From: Bostrychus sinensis
Taxonomy: Eukaryota > Chordata > Actinopteri > Gobiiformes > Eleotridae
Length of the DNA stretch: 64,000 bases
Direction of reading: 5' to 3'
Assembly: GCA_020698575.1 (NCBI GenBank)
Contig: CM036253.1
Coordinates: forward strand, 35,781,219 to 35,845,218
The number at the start of each line of letters is the position of its first letter. Position 1 is the first letter of the stretch. Position numbers and translations under genes: made by a program. Below are positions 35,774 through 44,955 of this stretch, one piece after another. The notes under the pieces were generated by a model. The model ran no database searches. It was not told where the DNA came from and saw nothing but the letters and a program-made list of their open reading frames with translations.

Positions 35774-36336
35774 CACTGTAAAAAAAAAAATGTTGCAAAA
35801 ACTTAAGGCAACAGGATCCCTTAAGATTTTTGAGTTTTGGAGACATCGTCCATTCAGAAAAGAGACCATTGTTTTGATTTAGACTCCAGTATTGTTTTCA
35901 AACCAGTACGAGCGCAGCTGCTTACAGTACATTTAATGTTCATATTTTCTAAAAACTTTGAATTCAATTTTATGTTTTACTCACTATCATTATTTTTTTT
36001 AACTCAACTTACAGTAAACTTACTGTCCATTGTTCAGAAAAAAAGTATTCTTTTGTTAAATTTAGCATATTTAGTTTTTATTATCATCAATAAAAATACT
36101 TTTTCTGAACATTGGATAGTAAGTTGGCTGTAAGATGGGTTAAAAAAATAATGATAGTGAGTACAACTTCAAATTGAAAGTTTTTGGACATTTAAACAAT
36201 AAATTAAGTGAACAAGAATATATTTGTTGTTAAAAACTTGAGTTTTTGAATTGGCCCCAAAACGCAAAAATCTTGAGGGATCCTGTTGTCTTGAGTTTTT
36301 AAGTCTTTAAAGCTTTTTTTTTTTTTTTTTACAGTG
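35774..36336. mobile_element. 563-bp hairpin DNA element, CACTGTAAAA ends
   Basis: Both termini are CACTGTAAAA / TTTTACAGTG. The whole element is one long imperfect palindrome: CAACAGGATCCCTTAAGATT on the left against AATCTTGAGGGATCCTGTTG-type sequence on the right, and TACTCACTATCATTATTTTT (35979) against AATAATGATAGTGAGTA (36149). No coding content. The same family appears at 19841, 31280 and, split by Rex3, at 44822-46687. Confidence 0.85.
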
Positions 36337-37763
36337 GATACAGTACATAGATCTAACAAAAGTTTCAACTTTGTGAACATATCAGACACTGCAAAGTGGA
36401 CTGTGAGGAGGAGAAGGACAAGGACAGAAGGACGCATTTAGAAAATGGACAAATGGAGAATGTCCAGAAGAAGAGAAAAGCCACAGCAGACAGAGCTACA
36501 ATTAGAATGACTACAGAAAATCCAGTTATAAACCCAAAGGACTTCACACAGACACTGATGAGAAATGATACAGAGTTGTTCTGCGACAAAGTCCATCTGT
36601 GCTTTCTGCTGAAAAGCACAAATGTGTTTGTGCCACTGAGAGCTCTGCAGCAGCAGCGCAGGCTCCTGATCATGGGACAGGGACAGGACAGACCAGTGCA
36701 GAATAGCAGATGCATGAGAGGCTATTATGGTTTAGAGTTGAGGACAGAATGGCATGTAGCAGGGCAATTGTAGCATTAGAGATTTAGGGGTGCTGAAAAG
36801 AGAAAAACAAAAGACTAAAAACAAAGCACTGGATGAAATATTAAACATTGTACAGATGTAATTTATTCTATTGTGGAGCCTTTTATTTATCATGCTACAT
36901 TTGTAAATAATTTGTGTAGGACTATGGGCTATAGTGACTAAATGACCCCTGACCCCTAATCACACATTTAAAAAGTAAAGTTAGGGACAGAAAGCAGAGA
37001 CCTGAAGGAGAAAAATTGTATGGCAAAGTGTATTAAACCTTATGTACTGTTTATTCCTGTACACCGGAGGATCACACAGCCACTGGGTTACATTTAGGGG
37101 TGCTAGAACTCAACTTAGGGGTGCTGTAGATCCCCTAAAAATGGCCTAGCTATGCCTATGGCATATAGCCTTATTCTGTTTAGTAAGTAGTAAGACTGCC
37201 TATACTTAAAAAAAAAAAAAAAAAAAAAGACAACAACTTTCAAGTCTGTTCTCACAGCTACTGTCCAGGCTTCACAGTGCATTTTTACACCCCCTCTGAC
37301 TAATGCTCTGAAGAGAACTGTCATGTACAGAGCAATGATGTTGTGGATTAGGCTCCCTACTTCCTTAACCTGCCCTACTCAATAAGTCTTAAAAAACTCT
37401 GTCCTCAATGCTGAAATACATTTCTAAATTATTGCTTATAGTCATACGTAGTGCATATGTGTTATATTATAAAATATTTACGCTTAATGTTTAAGATGTT
37501 GTAAGGATACAGAACTAAAAATGTGTTCTATATAGTCTATGTATTAATTTATGTATATGTATGTAATGTTTGTGTGTGGGGATGAACAACAATAAACAAT
37601 TTAACCATAAAAAGAGAGAATATGGTCTACATAGCCTAGATGCAGGTGAAATGAAAAGCGAAGGATAGACAGGCGCAGAGAGCAAAGAGAGACAGCGTTC
37701 TGCCGCAGTGTCCGCAGCTCGCACCCGCTCCCCCCGGGCGTAGAGCTACTCACTCATTCACTC
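36337..37763. other. No recognised gene; poly(A) at 37208-37228
   Basis: A 125-codon plus-strand frame at 36396-36773 has no domain that I recognise and sits inside the putative kcnc3 intron on the opposite strand, so I do not call it a gene. The rest is AT-rich intron-like sequence. Confidence 0.5.
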
Positions 37764-37765
37764 AC
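37764..37765 (-). other. Splice donor of kcnc3-like exon 1
   Basis: On the minus strand the exon ends CGG and is followed by GTGAGTGA. This falls exactly at the known Kv3 exon 1/exon 2 boundary, after PYSSKYAR and before the first transmembrane segment. Confidence 0.9.
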
Positions 37766-38308
37766 CCGGGCGTACTTGGAGGAGTAAGGGTCCTCGAACA
37801 GCGCCCACATGCGCGGCTGCCACACCTCCCACCACGTGGCCCGGCGCCCGTCCTCCTGCACGCACAGCCGTTTCAGGTCCCCGTCCGCGCCGCCCGTCAG
37901 TGCCGGGTCGTTCTCGGGCTCGTCGGGCTCGGGCGTCTCGAAGCTGTCCAGCGCCTCCTCGGCGTCGCGGTGCTGCCGGTAGTTCATCCAGCAGCACGCT
38001 TCCACGTCCGTCTCGTCGATGCCCCAGAAGGCGAGCTCCTCCTCGAACAGCGGGCCGCACACATCGCTGGGACAGTGGAGCTTTCCCGTGCGGTAGTAGT
38101 TGAGGATGAAGGCAAAAGTGGCCGGGTGGCGGTCGAAGAAGAACTCGTCGCTCTTGGGGTCGTAGTCGAAGTTGCTGAAGGCGTCGGGCTCGGTCAGCCA
38201 GGAGAGGCGCGTGCCCGGCAGCGTCTTCAGGGTGCTGCGGTAGGTCTCGTGCCGGATGCCGCCGCAGTTGATGACGATCTTCTCGCTATCTGACGCCGAG
38301 CAGGTCAT
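37766..38308 (-). CDS. kcnc3: Kv3 (Shaw) voltage-gated potassium channel, exon 1, kcnc3-like
   Basis: The exon encodes the first 181 residues of a Kv3 channel, the cytoplasmic N-terminus that drives subfamily-specific tetramerisation of fast delayed-rectifier channels in fast-spiking neurons. Visible parts: the T1/BTB domain (about 9-110) with KIVINCGGIRHETYRSTLKT, LPGTRL and EFFFDRHP; the zinc site HX5CX20CC exactly as H78, C84, C105, C106; then RQHRDAEEALDSFE and an acidic linker; and the family signature WQPRMWALFEDPYSSKYAR at the end. DVEACCW and DLKRLC favour Kv3.3 (kcnc3) over Kv3.1, 3.2 or 3.4. The start at 38308 is the first ATG after an in-frame upstream TAG and has a fair Kozak context (GCAGCCATGA). 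Transmembrane exons are not in the window. Membership of the Kv3 family is very sure; the paralogue (kcnc3a or kcnc3b) cannot be decided. Confidence 0.9.
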
Positions 38309-38482
38309 GGCTGCGCTGGGGCATGCTTCGGACTCAGCGCCCGGCTCCTGCTGCTTCTGCTGCTACCGCTGCGGCTGCTTCTGTCCGCGCCATGCACCGC
38401 TCCCTCTGCCGCTCCTCTGCCGCTCTGCTCAGGTCTGCAGCAGCGCGCTTCCTCTGCGGCTCACGGCAGCGACACCGAGCAA

Positions 38483-38522
<40 letters not shown>

Positions 38523-38600
38523 GGGAGGGGTGCGCGAGAGTCCAGTCTGGGACCAGGACTGAAGCGCGAGGCAGAGGATCAATACTTATACCGCTGAGTG
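38309..38600 (-). promoter_or_regulatory. 5' flank / probable 5' UTR and CpG-rich promoter of kcnc3-like gene
   Basis: GC- and CpG-rich sequence upstream of the start codon includes (GCA/GCT)n-like runs at 38343-38380 and a (GA)n tract (38483-38522). No TATA box is obvious near the start. The transcription start cannot be placed from sequence alone. Confidence 0.5.
38483..38522. repeat. (GA)n microsatellite
   Basis: (GA)n with one AAAG interruption in the presumed 5' UTR/promoter of the Kv3 gene. Confidence 0.9.
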
Positions 38601-39469
38601 TGAGTGATGAGGACGCTCATCTGTGCTGATGCGTTTAAACTGAAGTCCCGGACCAGGACTGGACAAAGTCTAGCCCTGGGCTGAACGGCCTGGTTTTAGT
38701 TTTTCGCAGAGCTGGCCCGTGGCATAGGCGATACAACAGGCAAAGGTTAAAGGCTCAGAGTAAATGAGCCTGAACAATAACAGTATATACCTAGGAATTA
38801 TGGACACTGGGGACAGTTTTAAGGCCATAGATTTTGTTTGATGACAATCGACCTCTTACTCGTGGATAAACAGCTCATGAAATAATACGTGCAGTAATGA
38901 AAGACGCGATCAGAACTGCGCAACTCTTTTCTCACAGTATTTAAACTGTATAGTATAAAAGCAACATAAAGCTTGAGGCCAGACGTCCTGACAAATGCCT
39001 CTGTAGCCTGTAGTGCTTTCTGGAGCCTCTGTCCAGGCTCATTGATGAGACTGAAGACTCTGTGGCCCTGTGCTGCAGGGACGGAGCAGAGCTGGGGCTA
39101 CACTGGGGAACCACTAACAGAGGTCTACAGCAGTGCCGGTGTTCCAGGAAATTCAGTTCCCACATGTTTCCCGTATTGAGCGCCAGGACTTTCTCTCATT
39201 TAAAAGGTCTTGTATGAGCTTGTTGAATTAAACCATACTGTATGAATCATAATCAAATGTATTTTAGCCATTTGTGTATTTAGAAGATCATTTAAGAATT
39301 GATTAAGAGCTGATTATCGACATATGATGCATAACTACTAAAAACTGTAATTAACCTATTTTCAGAAAGCATTTGCACCAGCCAGGTCTGACAACTGTTG
39401 ATAATGTGTATTTACATTATTTATGAAAAAAAAATGTTCCTCCGCATTATGCCAAGATTACATAGGCAA

Positions 39470-39504
<35 letters not shown>

Positions 39505-39989
39505 TCAAGTAAGTTAACAATGCTGAAGTATGGGGGCCCTCTATTGTCTATGGGAGAGCCCCTAGGTATTTGCTTACTTTGCCTATAAGAGGTCTTCAGT
39601 GCTCTGGACTGGACTGGGCCGACAGTATGAGGCTGAAGACAAAAATAATGCTCAGTACTTTTTTAATGAGAATACTGCAGTACTCACCAGCTGTGTACTT
39701 ACACCTGAACCACACTGCAGTCATGAACACAGCAAGTGTTACAAACCAGTGAGTTATGGTCATGTAATAGTTATTCACACTGTTATTCTACAGTTGAATA
39801 CCATACCAGCTTTATTCATAAAGAACCTTCAAAACTGTATTGTATGTAGTTGGCAAAAGTGCTGTACAATGTATTACATTAAATCAATAGATGTAAAATT
39901 ACAAAAAAACATGTACACATAAAAACATCAAATATAACTAGAATCCAATAATGTACTCATGCTAAAGCTACAGAAATGATTAAAGCATA
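38601..39989. other. No gene; (A)30 at 39471-39500
   Basis: Non-coding sequence upstream of the Kv3 exon. Apart from the 30-base A tract nothing is recognised. Confidence 0.5.
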
Positions 39990-40790
39990 CGTAAGACAAG
40001 GAAAATATTAACATCTCACACTGTGTTAAAAGCCAGTGAGAAAAGGTGAGAAGTGATTTAAATACAGAGAGGGACTCGGCCTGTCTGATCTCTGATGGCA
40101 GAAGGTACCACAGTTTAGGGGCAGTAACAGAAAAAGCACACTGAAGGGATGAAGGGGTGGATCAAGTCAGCCAGGTGGGAGGGAGCAGAGCCATTCAAAC
40201 ATTTAAAAGCATATAAAAGAATCTTCAACTAAAATCAACTCTAAAATGAACAGGCAGCCAATGAAGTGAAGCAAAAAATGTGTTCAGGTGTACGAGTTCC
40301 TGTTAAAAGCTGAACAGCAGTGTATTGGATGAGCTGCAGTCGGGAAAGTGTGGTCTGGGTCATACCAATGTAAAGTACATTGCAGGTAGTCCAGGCAGGT
40401 TGTCACAAAAGCAAGGATCACAGTTTCAAAAAGATATCTTGGCAAAATGGGCTTAATTTTGGACAGTTGTCTTAATTGGGAAAAAAAAAATTATCTGACA
40501 ACAGCACTGATTTGAGGATCAAGTTTAAGATCATTTTGATACCAAGTTTTGACATCTCTGGCTTCACAAACTGTGTAAAAGGCCCCAGGTCCCCAGAAGG
40601 AGAATGAAGTGGAGTACTTGGGCCAAAAACCTTAACTTTTTAAAAAAGATTTTTATTAAAATTAAAAAAATTTAGTGGCAACAAGGCTTTAATGTCACTG
40701 AGGCAGCCCAGTAGATAGATGTATGGCAGCCTGTAGGTCATTTTGTTTTAAAGGCAGGTAGATTCGGCTATCATCGGCATATCAATGGAA
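39990..40790 (-). pseudogene. Decayed CR1/L2-group LINE reverse transcriptase
   Basis: On the minus strand, with many frameshifts, one can read YADDSRIYLPLK (40747-40782, the catalytic box with YADD), then PSTPLHSPSGDLGP, QTTLSRLQLIQ, EHIF..SLHWLPVHFRVDF, NGSAPSYLADLIHP and EIRQAESLSVFKS. The order matches the RT and C-terminal part of CR1/L2-like fish LINEs and differs from the L2 copies at 10 and 53 kb. Only the 3' half is present. Clearly dead and old. Confidence 0.8.
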
Positions 40791-41052
40791 CAAATTGCCA
40801 TATTTCATCAAAAATAACAATAGGGATTTACATTTCTCGAGTCTATTACAGACATAAACATATGAAAAATGATAGATGTGTTCATAAAAAGGCTGTAAGA
40901 ACATGTTCTTACTGTCAGTGAAAAATTTGTTCCTTACAGACCTGATCTATGATACTACTTTTTTTGGGTGTGTGTATATATAAAAAAAAAAAAAAAAATT
41001 GTCATCTCGCCCTCCGTGGGCGGTTTCATCCATCCATCCAAGCTCGGGTCCT

Positions 41053-43640
41053 CTACCAGAGGCCTGGGAGCTTGAGGGTTCTGCGCAGTATCTTTGCTGT
41101 TCCTAGGACTGCGTTCTTCTGGACTGAGATATCTGATGTTTTTCCTGGGATCTGCTGTAGCCACTCTTCCAGTTTGGGGGTTACTGCCCCGAGTGCTCCG
41201 ATGACCACGGGCACCACTGTTGCCTTCACTTTCCAGGCCTTCTCAAGTTCTTCTTTGAGGCCTTGGTACTTCTCCAGTTTCTCGTGTTCCTTTTTCCTGA
41301 TGTTACAATCGCTTGGTATTGCGATGTCAACCACAACGGCTTTCCTCTGCTGTTTGTCCATAACCACAATGTCCGGTTGGTTTGCCACTACCATTTTGTC
41401 TGTCTGGATCTGGAAGTCCCACAGGATCTTAGCTCGGTCATTCTCTATCACCTTTGGAGGTGTTTCCCATCTTGACCTCGGGACTTCCAGACTGTACTCT
41501 GCACAGATGTTCCTGTACACTATACCAGCCACTTGGTTATGACGCTCCATGTATGCTTTCCCTGCCAGCATCTTACAGCCTGCAGTTATGTGCTGGATTG
41601 TCTCAGGGGCCTCTTTGCACAGTCTGCACCTGGGGTCTTGTCTTGTATGGTAGATCTTGGCCTCTATTGCTCTGGTGCTCAAGGCCTGCTCCTGTGCAGC
41701 CATGATCAGTGCCTCTGTGCTGTCCTTCAGTCCAGCCTTTTCTAGCCATTGGTAGGATTTCTTGATGTCAGCCACTTCAGTTATCTGTCGATGGTACATC
41801 CCATGTAGGGGCTTTTCCTCCCATGATGGTTCCTCCAGCACCTCGTCCTCTGTTTTCCACTGCCTGAGACATTCACTGAGAACTTCATCTGTTGAGGCCA
41901 TCTTCCTGATGTAGTCAAGGATCTTGGATGTTTCATCCTGGACAGTGGTTTTGACACTCACCAGTCCTCTGCCTCCTTCCTTGCGCTTAGTGTACAGTCT
42001 CAGGGTGCTGGATTTGGGGTGGAACCCTCCATGCATGGTAAGGAGCTTCCGTGTTTTCACATCTGTGGTCTGAATCTCTTCCTTTGGCCAGCTTATTATT
42101 CCCGCATGGTATCTGATGACCGGCAGGGCATAGCTGTTGATTGCCCGGACTTTGTTCTTGCCATTGAGCTGACTCCTTAGGACTTGCCTTACTCGTTGGA
42201 GGTATTTGGCTGTGGCTGCTTTTCTTGTGACCTGGTCCAGGTTGCCATTTGCTTGTTGGATTCCAAGGTACTTGTAGCTGTCCTCAATGTCTGCTATTCT
42301 GCCGTCTGGGAGTGGGACCCCTACTGTATGGACTACCTTCCCTCTCTTTGTCACCATCCGCCCGCACTTCTCAAGTCCGAATGACATTCCGATGTCATTG
42401 CTGTAGATCCTGGTTGTGTGGATCAGTGAGTCAATGTCTCTCTCGCTCTTGGCGTACAGCTTGATATCATCCATGTAGAGGAGGTGATTGATGGTGGCCC
42501 CGTTCCTGAGTCGGTACCCATAGCCAGTCTTGGTGATTATCTGGCTGAGGGGGTTCAGACCTATGCAGAACAGCAGCGGGGACAGAGCATCTCCTTGGTA
42601 TATCCCACATTTGATGGACACTTGTGCAATTGGCTTGCAGTTGGCCTCAAGGGTGGTCTTCCACTGCCTCATCGAGTTTGCAATGAAGGCTCTTAGAGTC
42701 CTGTTGATGTTATACATCTCCAAGCATTCCATGATCCATGTGTGTGGCATTGAGTCATAGGCTTTCTTGTAATCAATCCAGGCGGTGCACAGATTAGTGT
42801 GTCTGGCTTTGCAATCCTGAGCCACTGTTCTATCTACGAGCAGCTGGTGTTTAGCTCCTCTGGTGTTTTTACCAATGCCCTTCTGTGCTGTGCTCATGTA
42901 TTGATCCATGTGCCCACTTATCTTAGCCGCTATGATGCCTGACATGAGCTTCCATGTGGTGGGGAGACAGGTTATTGGTCGATAGTTGGATGGGGCCGTT
43001 CCCTTTAGGGGATCCTTCTGGATCAGGATTGTCCGGCCTTCAGTTAGCCATTCAGGGTGGGTCCCTTCCTTTAGCAGCTGGTTCATTTGTGCTGCCAGGC
43101 GCTCATGGAGTGAAGTTAGCTTTTTCAGCCAGTAGGTGTGGATCATGTCAGGCCCTGGTGCTGTCCAGTTTTTCATACCTGAGACTCTTTGTTGGATGTC
43201 TGCCAGTGTGATGGTTACTGGTTCTTGTTCAGGGAGGTTGCTGTGGTCTGCTCTTAGATCCTCCAGCCACTGTGCACTGTTGTTGTGTGACGCCTCCTTC
43301 TCCCATATGCCTTTCCAGTATTGTTCAGTCTCCAGCCTTGGTGGGTCTGCTATGTTGTTATTACCCTGCCACTGAGAGTACACTTTAGCTGGTTGAGTTG
43401 AGAACAGCCGGTTTATTCGCCTTGCTTCGATTTCTCTCGTGTACCTCTTTAGTCGGGTGGCCAAGGCTTGGAGTCTTTGCTTGGCAGTTTCCAATGCTTC
43501 AGGTATGGACATCTTGCTGTACCTCTTGGGTGCTTGTTGTTTCATTGCACCTTTCTGGAGCTCTGACAGTTGGCTCACTTCTCTCCGAGTTACCTTGATT
43601 TTAGTCTCTAACCTTCTCTTCCATGGTGGATATGGAGCTA
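41053..43640 (-). pseudogene. R4/Dong reverse transcriptase + CCHC + PD-(D/E)XK endonuclease
   Basis: The open frame runs without a stop from about 43640 (LAPYPPWKRRLETKIK) to 41053. Order: RT palm with ITCLPTTWKLMSGIIAAKI, TAWIDYKKAYDSMPHTWI, KCGIYQGDALSPLLFCIGLN and LLYMDDIKLYAKS (YMDD at 42466-42477), then thumb; CCHC knuckle C-X2-C-X8-H-X4-C (CRLCKEAPETIQHITAGC); and a restriction-like endonuclease with QPDIVVMD ... AVVVDIAIPSD ... EKLEKYQGLKEE (PD-(D/E)XK-type acidic residues present). It would nick DNA and reverse-transcribe its own RNA. The downstream frame has no early ATG because the single ORF is split by one frameshift near 43640-43660. All catalytic motifs look intact. Confidence 0.88.
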
Positions 43641-44282
43641 GCCAAGCTCCTCAAGGATCACTGCTGCTGAAGTGTATATCAGCTCATTGGTTTCAGTGAT
43701 GGTCATCGTAGGTATTGTTCCCAAAGCTGCATTCACATCTTCCAGGAGACTTTCTGAAGGTACTTCACTCAGCCTGTGTAACTGGTGTCGGGGTTGCCTG
43801 GTCTTCATTTTAGCCATGATCTTATCTCTCAGGTCTGCCTCGCTCAGCTCGATGGTGCTTATTGGGGCTTCGTACCCAAATTCTGGATGGGGAGTTGGTG
43901 TTAACTCCCCTCTGACCTTGCGTCCTGGCTCCCCCTTGCCGTAGCATATGTGTTGTATCTCATCAATCTCAAGTTGGGAAAGCAGGTGCCGCTTGTGGAT
44001 GTTGGAACACTGAGCTACTAGTTGTTTAGCAGTGAGTGTTGATTGTGGGTTTCGAAGTTGCCATATTTCCCACATTCTCTTCATGTAACCCCTCTGACTA
44101 GGGTTACTGGAGTAGTAGCATTCCAACAGAGCCTTGTTCTCGCATCTCGTCCACTTCCGTCTTGTTCCAGTAGCCCACTTCTCATCAGGCTGCTCTGGTT
44201 CCCCAACACCTGACGCAGACCTTGTTTGACCGGGCGACGTCTGAGCCGGTATGTCTCGTAATTCATTGTCTCTCATCATCAT
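43638..44282 (-). pseudogene. R4/Dong ORF N-terminal part (Myb-like DNA-binding region)
   Basis: The frame from MMMRDNELRDIPAQT (first clear ATG at 44282) encodes a Myb-like block RRKWTRCENKALLECYY...MWEIWQLRNP with regularly spaced tryptophans, as expected for target binding in R4/Dong proteins. It ends AAVILEELG plus TAG at 43638-43640, while the downstream part continues in another frame with PPWKRRLE. A one- or two-base indel in CTTGGCTAGCTCCA would explain the break. Confidence 0.8.
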
Positions 44283-44304
44283 TATATATGAGGTAGGCAA
44301 TAGC

Positions 44305-44414
44305 GCAAAGGGTCTTGCCTAAGGACCCACACTGGAAGTTGGTATTCGCCTCGGCCGGGATGTGAACCCGGGTCCCCTGTGTGAAAGTCGGTTGACTAAC
44401 TCACTGAGCTACCC
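44305..44414 (-). other. tRNA-Glu-like / V-SINE-like leader of the R4/Dong LINE
   Basis: On the minus strand: A box TAGCTCAGTGAG (44400-44411), B box GGTTCACATCC (44358-44368), a perfect 5-bp T stem CCGGG/CCCGG, and anticodon-region text CTTTCACAC resembling tRNA-Glu(TTC). Directly after it comes GTCCTTAGGCAAGACCCTTT (44307-44326), close to the V-SINE core GTCCTTGGGCAAGACACTTA. The acceptor stem does not pair well, so this is not a functional tRNA gene; it could act as an internal Pol III promoter or be a captured SINE head. Confidence 0.7.
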
Positions 44415-44433
44415 ATATATATATATATATATA
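44415..44433. repeat. (TA)n tract at the LINE 5' border
   Basis: About nine TA units; likely the insertion target of the R4/Dong element. Confidence 0.9.
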
Positions 44434-44574
44434 CTTACAATTACAAATTAAAATAGTGTATATAACACAGTATAGATGTGTGTGAAGTGAACTCCAAAGC
44501 AATCTCATATTAAACTATTGTTTTCTGTAATTCAGCTTCTAAATAAATAGTTGTTTTGGACTTTTTTAATGACT

Positions 44575-44818
44575 TTTATGGCACAAACTCATTCTTCTCG
44601 TGCATGCTCTTCCCGAGCTGCTCAGGGCTCCGCAGCCCGGTGCAGCGGAGTGGAGACAGATCCAGTAGGCGAGGGTCTGCGCCATCATTCGGTGGCGGCC
44701 CGCAGTGCAATACGCATGCATGCTGAATAAAAATCCATAGAAAAGCCGCATCTTTGTATAAGTCGCATGGTTCAAAGCGTGGGAAAAAAGTAGCGGCTTA
44801 TAGTCCGGAAAATACTGT
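44575..44818. repeat. Dispersed repeat fragment (GCGGCTTATAGTCCGGAAAA type)
   Basis: The right part, CATCTTTGTATAAGTCGCAT...AAAGTAGCGGCTTATAG, is a phrase I recognise from non-autonomous DNA repeats; the left part is CpG-rich. No gene. Confidence 0.4.
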
Positions 44819-44955
44819 ACTTTTTTTTTGTTTTCAATTTAACTGTCATATGTCTAAAATATTTCAATTTTAAGTTTTACTCACTATCAATTTTTTAAAT
44901 CATCTTACAGCCAACTGACTTTCTATTGTTCAGAAAATGTATTATTATTGATAAT

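Larger units (their letters stand above)
40981..44414 (-). mobile_element. R4/Dong-clade LINE (Rex6-like), nearly complete
   Basis: Minus-strand element: the leader starts at 44414, the coding region spans 44282-41053, a ~55-bp 3' UTR follows, and the tail is an oligo(T) run next to TATATATA (40976-40997 on the plus strand). Both flanks carry TA repeats (44415-44432; 40976-40982), consistent with insertion into a (TA)n target. R4/Dong elements use a restriction-enzyme-like endonuclease and often choose microsatellite or RNA-gene targets. The leader looks like a tRNA/V-SINE (separate entry). Confidence 0.85.

Noticed and set aside
36396..36773. 125-codon plus-strand frame as a host gene
   Set aside because: No recognised domain, no upstream promoter signal, and low-complexity charged start; probably chance.
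37900..38293. Plus-strand frames opposite the Kv3 exon (67 and 107 codons)
   Set aside because: Shadow frames of a GC-rich coding exon; the minus strand has the conserved channel domain.
41263..43699. Many 60-90-codon plus-strand frames across the R4/Dong element
   Set aside because: Antisense shadows of the LINE ORF.
44345..44414. Functional tRNA-Glu gene
   Set aside because: The T arm is perfect but the acceptor stem does not pair, and the sequence runs into the LINE leader without a terminator.
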